Origin: Natrialbaceae archaeon Tc-Br11_E2g14
Lineage (GTDB): Archaea > Halobacteriota > Halobacteria > Halobacteriales > Natrialbaceae
Direction of reading: 5' to 3'
Length of the DNA stretch: 64,000 nucleotides
Assembly: GCA_001564275.1 (NCBI GenBank)
Contig: LKND01000003.1
Coordinates: forward strand, 1-64,000
This document shows positions 43,193 through 51,962 of this stretch, one piece after another. Below the pieces are notes generated by a model, which did no database searches, was not told the DNA's origin, and was given only the letters and a program-made list of their open reading frames with translations. The position numbers and the translations under genes were made by a program. Positions within the stretch are counted from its first letter, which is position 1, and the number at the start of each line of letters is the position of its first letter.

Positions 43193-43680
43193 CACTCCTC
43201 GACGGTAATCGTGATTTCGTCGGTCTCACCAAAGGCGCGGTGGGGGCCATCGGCCAACTGCAAACAGAGGTCGTACTCCCCGGGCTCGAGTTCGATCTCC
43301 CCCTCGGATTGGCCGTCTCCGTAGTGATAGATGCCCTCCTCCTCTTGTGCTTCCCCGGGTCCGGGAATCGTTTCGCCCGTCTCGAAGCACTCGCGGTCGA
43401 TCAGGACGTGTACGTGCCCCTCACCGACGACCGCCTCGCCCGCCGGGGCGAGGTCCACGCCCTCGGCCTCGAATTCCATCTCGACGGGCGAGCTGACCGT
43501 ATCACCGTCTTCAGGAGTGACGAACCGGGCGGCAGCGTCGTCGGGCTGGTCGTCGACGGTTATCTCATCGTCGTCGTCGTCCGTGTCGCCGTCCCCGAGG
43601 CAGCCACTCAACGCGATCGTTCCGACGACAATTGCACCAGTCAGCTGTCGACGGGTCAGGGTGGGTTCGGTTGTTGCCAT
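43192..43680 (-). CDS. DUF4399-type secreted lipoprotein
   Basis: 162 residues from the ATG at 43680. The signal has twin arginines (TLTRRQLTGA, Arg10-11) and a lipobox ALSGC with Cys27, so it is a Tat lipoprotein. A run of Asp residues follows. The mature domain has FVTPEDGDTVSSPVEMEFEA and GHVHVLID, then ELEPGEYDLCLQLADGPH, features of DUF4399 (a small beta-sandwich). It should be anchored on the outer face of the membrane. Function unknown. A TATA-like ACTAAAGC lies about 26 nt upstream. Confidence 0.83.
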   Translation of the reverse strand: MATTEPTLTRRQLTGAIVVGTIALSGCLGDGDTDDDDDEITVDDQPDDAAARFVTPEDGDTVSSPVEMEFEAEGVDLAPAGEAVVGEGHVHVLIDRECFETGETIPGPGEAQEEEGIYHYGDGQSEGEIELEPGEYDLCLQLADGPHRAFGETDEITITVEE

Positions 43681-43835
43681 GGTCACGATTCGGACCACAC
43701 GCGCTTTAGTATTGTCTACCTAACATATTAACCGGCTTGTACCCACGACCCTGGCGGGTCGACCCGGTATGGGCGATGGCACGCCAACACACACCACCAA
43801 TACAGCTTTACTGGTGGGTCGATCAGGTCTCGACG

Positions 43836-44301
43836 ATGGAACGGAGTACCCCCGCTCCTGATCGAGAAATTTGTCGACAGTGACGACCCAACCGTTGATA
43901 CCGAAGGCGAGGCTGTCGTCCTCGAGTTCGGTGCCGACAGCTATTCGCTGACAACCGAACAGGCCACACAGCTACGCGAGCGACTCGGGACTGCCCTCGC
44001 CGGATGCAGGGAGTTCGCCCACTCAACTGGCACTCGCCGGCCCGATGGTCGGTACGTCGTCGCACGGCGCGAGGGATCCTCGAGCGGCCATCGAAAAGTG
44101 TTCGACTCCTTCGAAGCGCTCGAGAGCCGCTACCGGGATCTCCCATCGGAAATGACCGCGGCTGACGTCGAACAACGGGTCCAGGGGGTGACCGGCAGCC
44201 GCCGGCACCTCCTGCTGTGGCACTTCCTCGAGCATCCGCGCTTCGAGTGTGTCCTCGAGTCTCGACAGCCGCTCACCGTTCGAAAGCTCGAGCACGAGTG
44301 A
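43836..44301 (+). pseudogene. Conserved haloarchaeal protein with a frameshift near its start
   Basis: A coding frame is clear from about 43846 to the TGA at 44299-44301 (LEFGADSYSLTTEQATQLRE ... RPDGRYVVARREG ... KVFDSFEALESRY ... GSRRHLLLWHFLEH). It has no start codon between the preceding in-frame stop (43729) and a GTG at 44098, which lies in mid-domain. An ATG at 43836 is in another frame and opens MERSTP. Removing one base from the C5 run at 43849-43853 joins the two frames into MERSTPLLIEKFVD. So this is a frameshifted gene, either real or a sequencing error. The family resembles a haloarchaeal domain of unknown function. A TTTAC element about 26 nt before the ATG supports that start. 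Confidence 0.6.
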
Positions 44302-44345
44302 GCCGAGGCCGACCGCTTTTGCCCCTGGCACCCCCACTCCCAGAT

Positions 44346-44492
44346 ATGCGAGAGGAAGCCGAAATCCGCGAGCAATACGAGTTCCTGGCCGAGCACTTAG
44401 AGAGCGAGGACATGCGCCACGAGGGCGTCCGTGAGATGTTCACCTACTACAAGCGGGCGCTGGGGTGGGTCCTCGAGGAAGAGCACATGTAA
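44346..44492 (+). CDS. Small conserved haloarchaeal protein (48 aa)
   Basis: 48 residues from the ATG at 44346: an acidic helical peptide opening MREEAEIREQYEFLAEHLES and ending RALGWVLEEEHM. Codon use is typical of the genome. I believe it belongs to a short conserved haloarchaeal family, but no function is known. It lies 44 bp after the frameshifted gene on the same strand and converges on rpsB. Confidence 0.6.
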   Translation: MREEAEIREQYEFLAEHLESEDMRHEGVREMFTYYKRALGWVLEEEHM

Positions 44493-44654
44493 CGGGGCGG
44501 TTCGGATCGAGTCAGCGCTGATAGCCCGCTTCACGCTCGATTGGGTCGCCGACGCAGTAGCACCGAGATCCATACCAATCGTCCAAACCATCCGAGCCAG
44601 CCCACTGCCGTCGCTCGAGGACGATGACCGACGAAAGCGCAAAATCCAACCGGC

Positions 44655-45458
44655 TCAGACGAGGCTCTCGAAATCGTCGAGTGCGTAGCTTGGCTCCGCG
44701 CCACGGCGATCGAGCGTCTCGTTCGCGAGCAGCCAGTAGACGACCGACAGGGCCTTCCGACCCTTGTTGTTCGTCGGCACGACGAGGTCGACGTTGCTCG
44801 TCTGGTTGTTCGAGTCACACATCGCGATGACGGGAATGCCAACCGTGATGGCCTCTTTGACCGCCTGGGCGTCACCGATCGGGTCCGTGACGACCACAAC
44901 GTCCGGCTCGATGTAGCCGTCGTACTTGGGGTTCGTCAGCGTCCCCGGGATGAATCGCCCGGTGCGGGCACGCGCGCCCACCGCCTCGGCGAACTTCTCG
45001 GCCGGGAACCGACCGTACTGGCGGCTCGAGGTGACGAGAATCTGCTCTGGCGCGTAGTTCGCCAGGAAGTCCGCGGCCGTGCGGATGCGGCTGTCCGTCT
45101 TCGAGACGTCGAGCACGTAGAGACCGTCGGTACGGACGCGGTGGATGAACCGCTCCATGTCCTTGGTCTTTTGCTGGGTGCCGATGTGGACACCGGCGCC
45201 GAGGTAGTCCTCGACGGGGATCAGCAGGTCGGCCTCCTCGTCGCTCATGACGTCGTCGTCGAGCGTCGGGCCGGCTGGTTCGTCCGCGGCCGCGGCCTCG
45301 TCAGCCTCGGTCGCGTCGGGCGTTTCGTCTGCGGGTTCGACAGCCTCCTCGTCGGCGGGTTCGGCGGCGGGTCCGGCCCCTTCGGCCGGCTCCTCGTCGA
45401 TCTCCGCCTCGGCGGCGTCGAGCCCCTCCTGTTGTGCGTTTGCGTTGTCCTCAGTCAT
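44655..45458 (-). CDS. rpsB: 30S ribosomal protein S2 (uS2)
   Basis: 267 residues. The conserved S2 core starts at about residue 80 ([20 protein letters not shown]) and includes [16 protein letters not shown] and [10 protein letters not shown]. It ends with [20 protein letters not shown]. The first 75 residues are an Ala/Glu/Asp-rich low-complexity extension, typical of haloarchaeal S2. It is the last gene of the minus-strand ribosomal cluster, 3 bp after enolase. It assembles on the 30S platform. Confidence 0.96.
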   Translation of the reverse strand: MTEDNANAQQEGLDAAEAEIDEEPAEGAGPAAEPADEEAVEPADETPDATEADEAAAADEPAGPTLDDDVMSDEEADLLIPVEDYLGAGVHIGTQQKTKDMERFIHRVRTDGLYVLDVSKTDSRIRTAADFLANYAPEQILVTSSRQYGRFPAEKFAEAVGARARTGRFIPGTLTNPKYDGYIEPDVVVVTDPIGDAQAVKEAITVGIPVIAMCDSNNQTSNVDLVVPTNNKGRKALSVVYWLLANETLDRRGAEPSYALDDFESLV

Positions 45459-45461
45459 GGT

Positions 45462-46667
45462 TCATGTTGCGTCGTCCGCGATGCGGATGAGCTCGTTGAG
45501 CTTGGCGGTGCGCTCGCCACCGACCGCGCCCGTCTTGATGAACGGGACGTCGGTTGCCACGGCGAGGTGTGCGATGGTCGTATCCTCGGTTTCGCCCGAA
45601 CGATGGGAGACGATCGACTCGTAGCCATGTTCCCGAGCGAGTTCGATCGCGTCGAAGGCGTCGGTCAGCGTCCCGATCTGGTTCGGCTTGATCAGAATGC
45701 TGTTGGCCGCACCGAGTTCGATCCCCTCGGCGAGGCGCTCGGTGTTGGTGACGAACAGGTCGTCACCGCACACCAGCGTCCGGTCGCCGACCTCCTCTGT
45801 GAGGTCGGCAAAGCCCTCGTAGTCGTTCTCGTCGAGGGGGTCCTCGACGTAGACGAGGTCGTACTCCTCGACCAGGTCGGCGATGTAGTCGATCTGCTCG
45901 TCAGTATCCCGGACGGTGTCGCTGTAGACGTAGCCGCCTTCCGCCTCGTCATACATCTCCGCGGCGGCGACGTCGAGTCCGAAGCCGATCTCGAAGCCGA
46001 CCTCGTCCTCGACCGTCGAAACGGCTTCCTCGACGATCTCGAAGGCCTCGCTGTCGTCGACCGACGGCGCCCAGGCTCCTTCGTCACCCTTGCCGGCGGG
46101 GACGTCCCGCTCGTGAAGCAGGTCGGAGACCTCGGCGTGGACGGCCGCGTTCGCGAACACCGCGTCGGCGATGCTCGGCGCGCCAACCGGGGCAGCGAGG
46201 AACTCCTGGATGTCCGTCGCGTCGGCGGCGTGTTCACCGCCCCCGATGACGTTCCCCAGGGGAACCGGGAAGTTCTCGCCGCGGAACGCCCCACCGAGGT
46301 GCTGGAACAGCGGTGCGCCCAGCACGTCCGCACCCGCCTTCGCGGCGGCCATCGAGATGGCGACCGCGCTGTTGGCGCCGATCTCGGAGAAGTCGTCGGT
46401 GCCGTCTGCGGCTCGCAGGATTCCATCGACCTCGCGCTGGTTGCCGGCGAAGGCCTCGCCGACCAGTCGCGGGACGGCGTGTTCACGAGCGGCAGCGATG
46501 GCCTCGCCTGCCGATCGTTCGATCGCCTCGAACTCGCCCGTGCTCGCCCCCGAGGGTGCGGCGGCGCGGCCGAACCCACCGCTCTCGGTGAGAACGTCCG
46601 CTTCGACCGTGGGGTTCCCACGGGAGTCGAGGACCTCACGCAGCCGAATGTCGGTGATACGCGTCAT
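45462..46667 (-). CDS. eno: Enolase (phosphopyruvate hydratase)
   Basis: 401 residues. Family signatures are [13 protein letters not shown] at the N terminus, the metal and substrate region [20 protein letters not shown], and the catalytic [19 protein letters not shown]. Expected Mg ligands occur in [13 protein letters not shown] and CGDDLFVTN. It converts 2-phosphoglycerate to phosphoenolpyruvate in the cytoplasm. It lies within the ribosomal/RNA polymerase operon, as in many archaea. Its start overlaps the rpoK stop by 4 bp. Confidence 0.97.
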   Translation of the reverse strand: MTRITDIRLREVLDSRGNPTVEADVLTESGGFGRAAAPSGASTGEFEAIERSAGEAIAAAREHAVPRLVGEAFAGNQREVDGILRAADGTDDFSEIGANSAVAISMAAAKAGADVLGAPLFQHLGGAFRGENFPVPLGNVIGGGEHAADATDIQEFLAAPVGAPSIADAVFANAAVHAEVSDLLHERDVPAGKGDEGAWAPSVDDSEAFEIVEEAVSTVEDEVGFEIGFGLDVAAAEMYDEAEGGYVYSDTVRDTDEQIDYIADLVEEYDLVYVEDPLDENDYEGFADLTEEVGDRTLVCGDDLFVTNTERLAEGIELGAANSILIKPNQIGTLTDAFDAIELAREHGYESIVSHRSGETEDTTIAHLAVATDVPFIKTGAVGGERTAKLNELIRIADDAT

Positions 46668-46843
46668 TTCGATCCCCGATGCACCGTGAAGGGCAAGACC
46701 CCGGCGTCGTACTCCTCGGCGGCGACCAGGATCGGCTCGTGTTGCTCGGTGTCGATCAGGACTGGCGCCCCGTAGGACACCTGCAGCGCTCGAGCGCCCA
46801 GGATGCGTGCCTTCTCGTATCGATTGTGGCGTTGTTCTTGCAT
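46664..46843 (-). CDS. rpoK: DNA-directed RNA polymerase subunit K
   Basis: 59 residues from the ATG at 46843. It opens [20 protein letters not shown] and has [20 protein letters not shown], the RpoK/Rpb6/omega core. The product is a small structural subunit of the archaeal polymerase. It is tightly packed between rpoN and eno. The ATG at 46843 gives the standard length; an upstream in-frame extension overlaps rpoN. Confidence 0.95.
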   Translation of the reverse strand: MQEQRHNRYEKARILGARALQVSYGAPVLIDTEQHEPILVAAEEYDAGVLPFTVHRGSK

Positions 46844-46844
46844 G

Positions 46845-47039
46845 TTACTGGTAGGGTGAGACGACATCGACGAGGTCGGTGTGACTGACGAGCATGCGTC
46901 GACAGCAAAAGCGGTCGACACCGAGTTCATCGAGGACCGCCTCTGGGTCCTCGTCGCCCTCGTTTGCGCGCTCGTCGAACTCCTCCCAGTGCTCGCCGAC
47001 GACGTTACCGCACGTGAAACACCGGACCGGTACCATCAT
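46845..47039 (-). CDS. rpoN: DNA-directed RNA polymerase subunit N
   Basis: 64 residues opening [18 protein letters not shown], with the zinc ligands CxxC near the start and the adjacent CC in [12 protein letters not shown]. This is the small zinc-binding RpoN/Rpb10 subunit. It lies 12 bp after rpsI and one base before rpoK. Confidence 0.97.
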   Translation of the reverse strand: MMVPVRCFTCGNVVGEHWEEFDERANEGDEDPEAVLDELGVDRFCCRRMLVSHTDLVDVVSPYQ

Positions 47040-47051
47040 ATCTTGACCACC

Positions 47052-47450
47052 TCAGCGGTAGGATTTCTGGTAGCGGGCCCGGGCACCGGGTCCACCCCAC
47101 TTCTTTGGTTCGGACTGGCGAACGTCGTTGACCAGCAGCGAGCGATCGAACTCCATGTAGGCGTCCCGGAGTTCCGCGTCGTTCGTATGCTGGACGATCC
47201 CGCGTGCGATGGCGGTGCGGACGGCGTTTGCCTGGCCGCTGACGCCGCCACCCTCGACGTGGACCTCGACGTCGATGCCGTCGCGGAGTTCATCGCCCGC
47301 GATGCGGAACGGCTCGAGCATCTTCAGTCGCGAACTCGCTGGTTCGACCAGCTCGACTGGCTGGGAGTTGATGCGCACGCGACCCTCGCCCTCGCGTACG
47401 GTGACGCGGGCGACGGCCGTCTTCTTCTTTCCACTCGTGTTCGTTACCAT
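47052..47450 (-). CDS. rpsI: 30S ribosomal protein S9 (uS9)
   Basis: 132 residues. It opens with [17 protein letters not shown] and has the conserved [19 protein letters not shown] region. It ends [14 protein letters not shown], the basic tail that reaches the P-site tRNA. The start overlaps the rplM stop by 7 bp, indicating translational coupling. Confidence 0.97.
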   Translation of the reverse strand: MVTNTSGKKKTAVARVTVREGEGRVRINSQPVELVEPASSRLKMLEPFRIAGDELRDGIDVEVHVEGGGVSGQANAVRTAIARGIVQHTNDAELRDAYMEFDRSLLVNDVRQSEPKKWGGPGARARYQKSYR

Positions 47451-47893
47451 GTCGGGGTAGCACCTAGCTGTTCGGAGACTTCGTGTAAGTGGACGAAGCG
47501 GATGTTCGACAGTCGATCGAGCGACGTGCCCTCGAGCACTTCGGCCTCGTAGTCGTCGTCGCCTTCGTAGGGGTTGCCCACATAGACGCGAACGTTCGAG
47601 AGTGCCTCGCGGCCACGGGGTTTCTTGTACGGCAGCATGCCCCGGACCGAACGTTTGAGGAGGGCGTCCGGACGGCGCGGGTACATCGGCCCCTTGTCGG
47701 AGCCGAGCCCGATGCGGGTCCGGTAGGTCTCGAAGATGTCGTTCTTGTCGCCGGTGATGACGGCGTCTTCGGCGTTGACCACGGCGACGGCCTCGCCAGC
47801 GAGGGCGCGCTGGGCGACCTCACTGGCGACGCGACCCATGATGCAGTCGCGGGCCTCGACGACGACGTCGGCGTCGTATTCGGCGACGGACAT
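47444..47893 (-). CDS. rplM: 50S ribosomal protein L13 (uL13)
   Basis: 149 residues. The motif [20 protein letters not shown] and the [18 protein letters not shown] segment are standard for archaeal L13. An early assembly protein of the large subunit. It overlaps the rpl18e stop by one base and rpsI by 7 bp. Confidence 0.97.
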   Translation of the reverse strand: MSVAEYDADVVVEARDCIMGRVASEVAQRALAGEAVAVVNAEDAVITGDKNDIFETYRTRIGLGSDKGPMYPRRPDALLKRSVRGMLPYKKPRGREALSNVRVYVGNPYEGDDDYEAEVLEGTSLDRLSNIRFVHLHEVSEQLGATPTW

Positions 47894-48246
47894 CAGGCGA
47901 TCACCCGGACGTTCGAACCCTCGGGGTTCTCCTCGAGCAATTGCTCGAGGGGAACCGGGTCGCCGACCTGTTCGATCTTGGTCTCGGCCGACGACGAAAA
48001 GTCGACGGCAGCGACGGTGACGTTCTTTTGCAGTGCGCCGGAACCCAGCACCTTGCCGGGAACGACGACGGTCTCTTCCTCACGGGCGTACCGCTCGATC
48101 CGCCCCAGGTTGACTTCCGCGTGGTTGCGGCGGGGCTTCTCGAGACGATCCGCGATATCTCGCCAGACGGCGGCGTCCCGCTGTCGGGACGTCGACTTCA
48201 ACTCGGCGATGAGATCGGTGAGTCTCGGATTGGTTTTCGTACTCAT
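47893..48246 (-). CDS. rpl18e: 50S ribosomal protein L18e (eL18)
   Basis: 117 residues with [20 protein letters not shown] at the start and [20 protein letters not shown] in the middle, the core of L18e. It is the first protein gene after tRNA-Leu in this strand. A tRNA-like 3' fragment sits about 100 bp upstream. Confidence 0.95.
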   Translation of the reverse strand: MSTKTNPRLTDLIAELKSTSRQRDAAVWRDIADRLEKPRRNHAEVNLGRIERYAREEETVVVPGKVLGSGALQKNVTVAAVDFSSSAETKIEQVGDPVPLEQLLEENPEGSNVRVIA

Positions 48247-48344
48247 TGGTTTCCTCCAGATGGAGTCTGGACAGCAGTGGTGACGCAGTGGTCTCGAGCC
48301 GGTGTGGTGACTCGAAAAGACGACTGCGTCGGATCGGAGAAGTG

Positions 48345-48367
48345 ATGCAGGGAGCAGGATTTGAACC
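48345..48367 (-). repeat. Duplicated 3' end of tRNA-Leu (23 bp)
   Basis: Bases 48345-48367 are identical to 48447-48469, the T-loop to 3' end (with discriminator) of the tRNA-Leu gene. The rest of a tRNA is not present upstream of this fragment, since no matching acceptor 5' strand exists. The copy lies 102 bp from the original, between tRNA-Leu and rpl18e. Such duplications are left by tRNA-targeted integration or by a collapsed tandem tRNA. Confidence 0.8.
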
Positions 48368-48447
48368 GCCGGGAGACGGTCGGCCTCCCGTGGCTCGAAT
48401 CTGCCCGGTCCATTTTCACGGCTCTTCCGTTGGGTCGAGCCGAAAAA

Positions 48448-48532
48448 TGCAGGGAGCAGGATTTGAACCTGCGGACTCCTACGAGACAGCGCCCTGAACG
48501 CTGCGCCGTTGGCCAGACTTGGCTATCCCTGC
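48448..48532 (-). tRNA. tRNA-Leu (CAG anticodon)
   Basis: 85 nt on the minus strand. The acceptor stem is GCAGGGA/TCCCTGC with discriminator A. The anticodon stem CAGCG/CGCTG encloses loop TTCAGGG, so the anticodon is CAG. A long variable arm is present, as expected for Leu, and the T-arm is GCAGG-TTCAAAT-CCTGC. No intron is seen and no CCA is encoded. A T5 run directly after the 3' end (48443-48447 on this strand) is a likely terminator. Confidence 0.95.
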
Positions 48533-48697
48533 TCGCACTTCTCCGTACCCGTCGCCCCGTAAAACCCCTTTCGATTTTGCCAGCCCCGTGGCTCCCGCTT
48601 ACGTCGCTCGCGACATCGGGGGCCTGCGTCGTGGGCCGGCGTGGGTGGGTGAGGCGATGGGTCATTGTGATTGGTTGTGATTCGGGTGAAAGCGATG

Positions 48698-49447
48698 CTA
48701 CAGTGCGACGGCGTCCTCGAGGGCGGCCGCACGCGCGTCGAGCGTCTCGACGGCGCGGGTCACGAGGTCCTCGACGGCGAAGGAGCCATCAGTCTCGACG
48801 TGGAAGACGAACGCGCCGGGAACGTCCTCGACGTGGACCTCGTGGTCCGGATAGCGCGTGGCGAGGTCGTGATCGAACTCGGTCGTGGGGAGCAACTCCC
48901 CGTCGTCCTCGATCACGCCGCGAACGATCTGCGTTTCGCGGTCGTCGAATTCGGCCAACTCGTCACCGACCTCGACGCGCTGGAGGTGCCGGTAGCCGAC
49001 GGAGACCCCGCCCTGGTGTTTGGCGTGGTCTTTCCCGCGACCGAGGCGGGCGTCGGCTTCGGCCTCGAGTCGCTGGCCGTCTTTGAGATTGATGATCGGC
49101 ACGTTCTGGTCGGCAGGCTCGACGAGGCCGTCGCTCGAGACCAGGTCGCCGGAGTAGGCGGTGCCGGGTCCCGTGACGTCGATCGAGAGCGTCACGACGT
49201 CCTCGTCGTCGAACTCGCCGACTGGTGGCGTCGTCAGCGGGACGAGCCCCAATCGAAGCGCGAGTTGCTCGTCGAACATCACCGAGGAGTTCTCGATGAA
49301 GCGGACCTCGTCGATCGCCATCGTTGGCACGTCCGCGATCATCGCGCGGCGAACCCCGTTGGCGAACGCAGGCGTCACGCCGCGGACGAGAAACCGAGCG
49401 CTTCGGTCGTCGCGTTCGACGAATTCGACCTCGTACTGTTCGGTCAT
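48698..49447 (-). CDS. rpoD: DNA-directed RNA polymerase subunit D
   Basis: 249 residues. It opens [20 protein letters not shown] and has [20 protein letters not shown], the alpha-type dimerisation helix of Rpo3/RpoD. The protein contains no Cys at all, so the 4Fe-4S cluster found in many archaeal RpoD subunits is absent. It forms the platform with RpoL. It is 3 bp after rpsK in the S13-S4-S11-RpoD operon. Confidence 0.96.
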   Translation of the reverse strand: MTEQYEVEFVERDDRSARFLVRGVTPAFANGVRRAMIADVPTMAIDEVRFIENSSVMFDEQLALRLGLVPLTTPPVGEFDDEDVVTLSIDVTGPGTAYSGDLVSSDGLVEPADQNVPIINLKDGQRLEAEADARLGRGKDHAKHQGGVSVGYRHLQRVEVGDELAEFDDRETQIVRGVIEDDGELLPTTEFDHDLATRYPDHEVHVEDVPGAFVFHVETDGSFAVEDLVTRAVETLDARAAALEDAVAL

Positions 49448-49450
49448 GAT

Positions 49451-49837
49451 CTAGAAGCCGCCCTTGCCTTTTGGCGCGCGCGATCCGTCGTGTGGGATCG
49501 GCGTGACGTCCTCGATCCGACCGATTTCGAGACCCGAGCGAGCGAGTGCGCGAATGGTCGCCTGGGCACCGGGTCCGGGGGACTTCTGTAAGTTCCCGCC
49601 GGGTCCGCGAACGCGGACGTGGAGGCCGGTGATGCCGGCCGCCTTGATCTCCTCGGCGACGGACTCGGCCATCTGCATCGCGGCGTAGGGCGAGGCCTCG
49701 TCGCGGTTCTGCTTGACGGCCGTCCCACCGGAGGATTTGACGATGGTCTCGGCACCCGTGAGGTCGGTCACGGTCATGATGGTGTTGTTAAACGATGCGT
49801 GCACGTGGGCGATGCCCCACTTGTCGTCGTCTGCCAT
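49451..49837 (-). CDS. rpsK: 30S ribosomal protein S11 (uS11)
   Basis: 128 residues from the ATG at 49837. It opens [20 protein letters not shown] and has [20 protein letters not shown] and [19 protein letters not shown]. It ends [14 protein letters not shown]. These are canonical S11 motifs. It sits in the platform near the mRNA exit channel. Confidence 0.97.
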   Translation of the reverse strand: MADDDKWGIAHVHASFNNTIMTVTDLTGAETIVKSSGGTAVKQNRDEASPYAAMQMAESVAEEIKAAGITGLHVRVRGPGGNLQKSPGPGAQATIRALARSGLEIGRIEDVTPIPHDGSRAPKGKGGF

Positions 49838-49838
49838 G

Positions 49839-50360
49839 TTATTGTCCCTCCGCTCGTTCCGGGTGGAGTTCGTCTGCCAGCGGGCTGTGCTCGTCGAACG
49901 CGACCAGGTCCTCCTCGTCGACGTCGACGACGTACGACGGAATCCGCTGGCGCTGCTCGCCGAGGACGATGTGGCCGTGGACGATGAACTGCCGCGCCTG
50001 CTGTGGCGTCTGGGCCAGTCCATTGCGGTAGGCCACCGTCTGGAGACGGCGCTCGAGGACGTCCTCGACCTCGAGGCTCAGGACGGTACCGAGTTCGTCG
50101 CCCTCGCCGAGGATGCCCACGCGTTTGAGCCGGCCGAGGAACTCCTCGCTCCGGCGGATGACGGCGGGGTCGTCCTGTGGCTGGGCCAGCAGGTCTCGCG
50201 CCTCGCGTCGGTAGGATCGGAGTTCGGACTGGGCGCGCCAGAGTTCCTCCTTGTTCTTCAGGCCGTAGCGATCCAGCAGGCCGTGTTCGTTCGAGATGCG
50301 CTCACCCTGGTAGGGGTGATTCGGCGTCTCGTACTGTTTGGTGTTCGAACCCAGTGGCAT
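49839..50360 (-). CDS. rpsD: 30S ribosomal protein S4 (uS4)
   Basis: 173 residues. The S4 RNA-binding domain is at about 100-165 ([20 protein letters not shown], then [20 protein letters not shown]). It opens [20 protein letters not shown], typical of archaeal S4. A primary 16S rRNA-binding assembly protein. Its start overlaps the rpsM stop by one base. Confidence 0.97.
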   Translation of the reverse strand: MPLGSNTKQYETPNHPYQGERISNEHGLLDRYGLKNKEELWRAQSELRSYRREARDLLAQPQDDPAVIRRSEEFLGRLKRVGILGEGDELGTVLSLEVEDVLERRLQTVAYRNGLAQTPQQARQFIVHGHIVLGEQRQRIPSYVVDVDEEDLVAFDEHSPLADELHPERAEGQ

Positions 50361-50875
50361 TATTCGTCATCCTCCGCCGCGGCTTCTTCGGCCTGTTCTT
50401 CGCGGATCTCCTCGACGTTGACGCCGATCGTGCCCTCGGTCCGGCCGGTGGACTTCGTTCGCTGGCCACGAACCTTCTGGCCACGCTTGTGGCGGACGCC
50501 CTTGTAGGAGTCGATCATTTTCATCCGGTTGATGTCGTGTTGACGGGTCAACTGGAGGTCGTTACCGATTTCGTGGGAGGTTTCGCCGGTGTAGAAGTCC
50601 TTCTGACGGTTGTTGAGCCAGTCAGGGACTTCCTCGGCGTAGTTTTCGACGATTTCGACGACCTGGTCGATCGCCGACTCCTCGAGCGCGCCAAACGTCG
50701 CCGTGCGGTCGACGTCGGCTTTCTGGGCGATGATGCGGGCGGTTCGTCGACCGATCCCGTTCATCTCCGAGAGCGAGCGCTCGACGGACTTCGTCCCATC
50801 GAGGTCCGTTTGCCCGATGCGGACGAAGTATTGTAGCTCGTCTTCCTCCTGTTCTTGAGGTTCTTCCTCACTCAT
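50360..50875 (-). CDS. rpsM: 30S ribosomal protein S13 (uS13)
   Basis: 171 residues. The helix-two-turn-helix reads [20 protein letters not shown]. The C-terminal basic segment [20 protein letters not shown] contacts the tRNA and 16S head. The N- and C-terminal tails are Glu-rich. It is the first protein of the operon, about 105 bp after tRNA-Ser. Confidence 0.97.
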   Translation of the reverse strand: MSEEEPQEQEEDELQYFVRIGQTDLDGTKSVERSLSEMNGIGRRTARIIAQKADVDRTATFGALEESAIDQVVEIVENYAEEVPDWLNNRQKDFYTGETSHEIGNDLQLTRQHDINRMKMIDSYKGVRHKRGQKVRGQRTKSTGRTEGTIGVNVEEIREEQAEEAAAEDDE

Positions 50876-50981
50876 GTGTGATCTGGTGTCTGCGGTCTGG
50901 GGTGTGCTGTGGGTACAGCGGTGTGCGATTCGATGCCGGCAGCGAGTGGCTCCGTTCGGAGTTCGCCAGCCGACTCATCGA

Positions 50982-51064
50982 CGTCGTGGCGGGGATTCGA
51001 ACCCCGGAGGCTTGACGCCACATGGTTAGCAACCATGCGCCTTGGGCCGCTTGGCTACCACGAC
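50982..51064 (-). tRNA. tRNA-Ser (GCT anticodon)
   Basis: 83 nt on the minus strand. The acceptor stem is GTCGTGG/CCACGAC with discriminator G. The anticodon arm CATGG-TTGCTAA-CCATG gives anticodon GCT. A long variable arm is present and the T-arm is CGGGG-TTCGAAT-CCCCG. It heads the ribosomal cluster. Confidence 0.95.
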
Positions 51065-51404
51065 ACCCTATCTGTGTCTGTTATCGTCGCCCTCGTGGAC
51101 TCGGGGCCGATCCCCTACATCGTAGTGCAACCGCTTATTCCCGGGGACGGTACTTAAGCGCAACGAAAGGCGCGGCCCCGATTTTACCCGGTTCGAGGGA
51201 GGGTATCGGGCGACCGACGGTCGCACACATCGATCGGTTCCCATTGGAGCGGACGCGAAACTGATAGTCGAGTGATGCGGGACAGTCGTCTCTTCTCGGT
51301 AAGTGCGGACCCGAGACGGGCACCCACCGGTGAATGGGTGCAAAAACCGTATCAGCGGGGAGCAGTCGGTGGTTCCCGATGTGATCGGGCACCAGCGAGG
51401 CAGC
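51065..51404. other. 340-bp intergenic region upstream of tRNA-Ser
   Basis: It contains a TATA-like ACTTAAG near 51151-51157 that may serve the tRNA/ribosomal transcript, and the family A copy A5 (51275-51352). Nothing else is identifiable. Confidence 0.45.
51275..51352. repeat. Family A palindrome, copy A5 (78 bp)
   Basis: It starts ATGCGGGACAGTCGTCTCTT and ends AAAAACCGTAT. The inner arms CCCACCGGTG are partly preserved. The right flank TCAGCGGGGAGCA resembles the flank of copy A3 (TCAGCCGGGAGCA). The left flank is CGAGTGA. Confidence 0.65.
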
Positions 51405-51962
51405 CTACTGGGGCGGAAGCGGGCGGCGTTCCTCACCGCCCCCACGAAGTCCGACCGCGATGACGGCCATGGCAAAGAATACGGCAATGACCATCGCCGC
51501 GAGTGTGGTGTTCGAGGCCCCGCCGCGAGCGATCAGGTAGATCACCGAGCCGAGGGTCGCCGAGCCGACACCGACCGTCCCACTCACGATCAGCCGGGTT
51601 GCCTCGAGGCGGCGTGCGTTCGGGTCGGTGCCGAAGTGCGCCGCCAGGTCGATTGCCGTCTGTGCCTGATCCCAGGCAATGACCACCAGTACGGTGCCCA
51701 CCAGCGTCACCACCATGGTCGTCCCCACGCCACCGTAGAGGAGCGCCCCGAAGATGATGAGCGATCCCAGATCGACCCCGGTGCGCCAGCGTCGACAGAG
51801 GGCGAACGCGAGCAACGCCCCACCGGTCATAGCGATGAGCACAGCCGCGGGTTCACCGATTCCCGCGAGCAGGGCCCCACCGGTCGCCCCAGCGACTGCC
51901 ACCCAACTCGAGAGGCGAGTCGGGAGTTCGTATGCCCGAAGCCGCCACCACGCGTCGCTCAT
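51405..51962 (-). CDS. DUF7519-type membrane protein (copy 1)
   Basis: 185 residues with five to six hydrophobic helices. Conserved elements shared with its paralogue at 58307 include AWDQAQTAIDLAAHFGTDPN and RRLEATRLIVSGTVGVGSAT. The helices form a compact membrane domain followed by a polar tail. It is the third gene of the DUF4129-DUF58-DUF7519 cassette; its start overlaps the DUF58 stop by 4 bp. I infer that it is a membrane partner of the cassette. No function is established. Confidence 0.8.
   Translation of the reverse strand: MSDAWWRLRAYELPTRLSSWVAVAGATGGALLAGIGEPAAVLIAMTGGALLAFALCRRWRTGVDLGSLIIFGALLYGGVGTTMVVTLVGTVLVVIAWDQAQTAIDLAAHFGTDPNARRLEATRLIVSGTVGVGSATLGSVIYLIARGGASNTTLAAMVIAVFFAMAVIAVGLRGGGEERRPLPPQ

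Noticed and set aside
45141-46775. 544-codon plus-strand frame opposite rpsB, eno and rpoK
   Set aside because: The antisense strand of three unmistakable housekeeping genes; no domain of its own.
48345-48447. A second complete tRNA gene upstream of rpl18e
   Set aside because: Only the T-loop and 3' acceptor strand are present. No 5' acceptor strand or anticodon arm consistent with a cloverleaf could be found.
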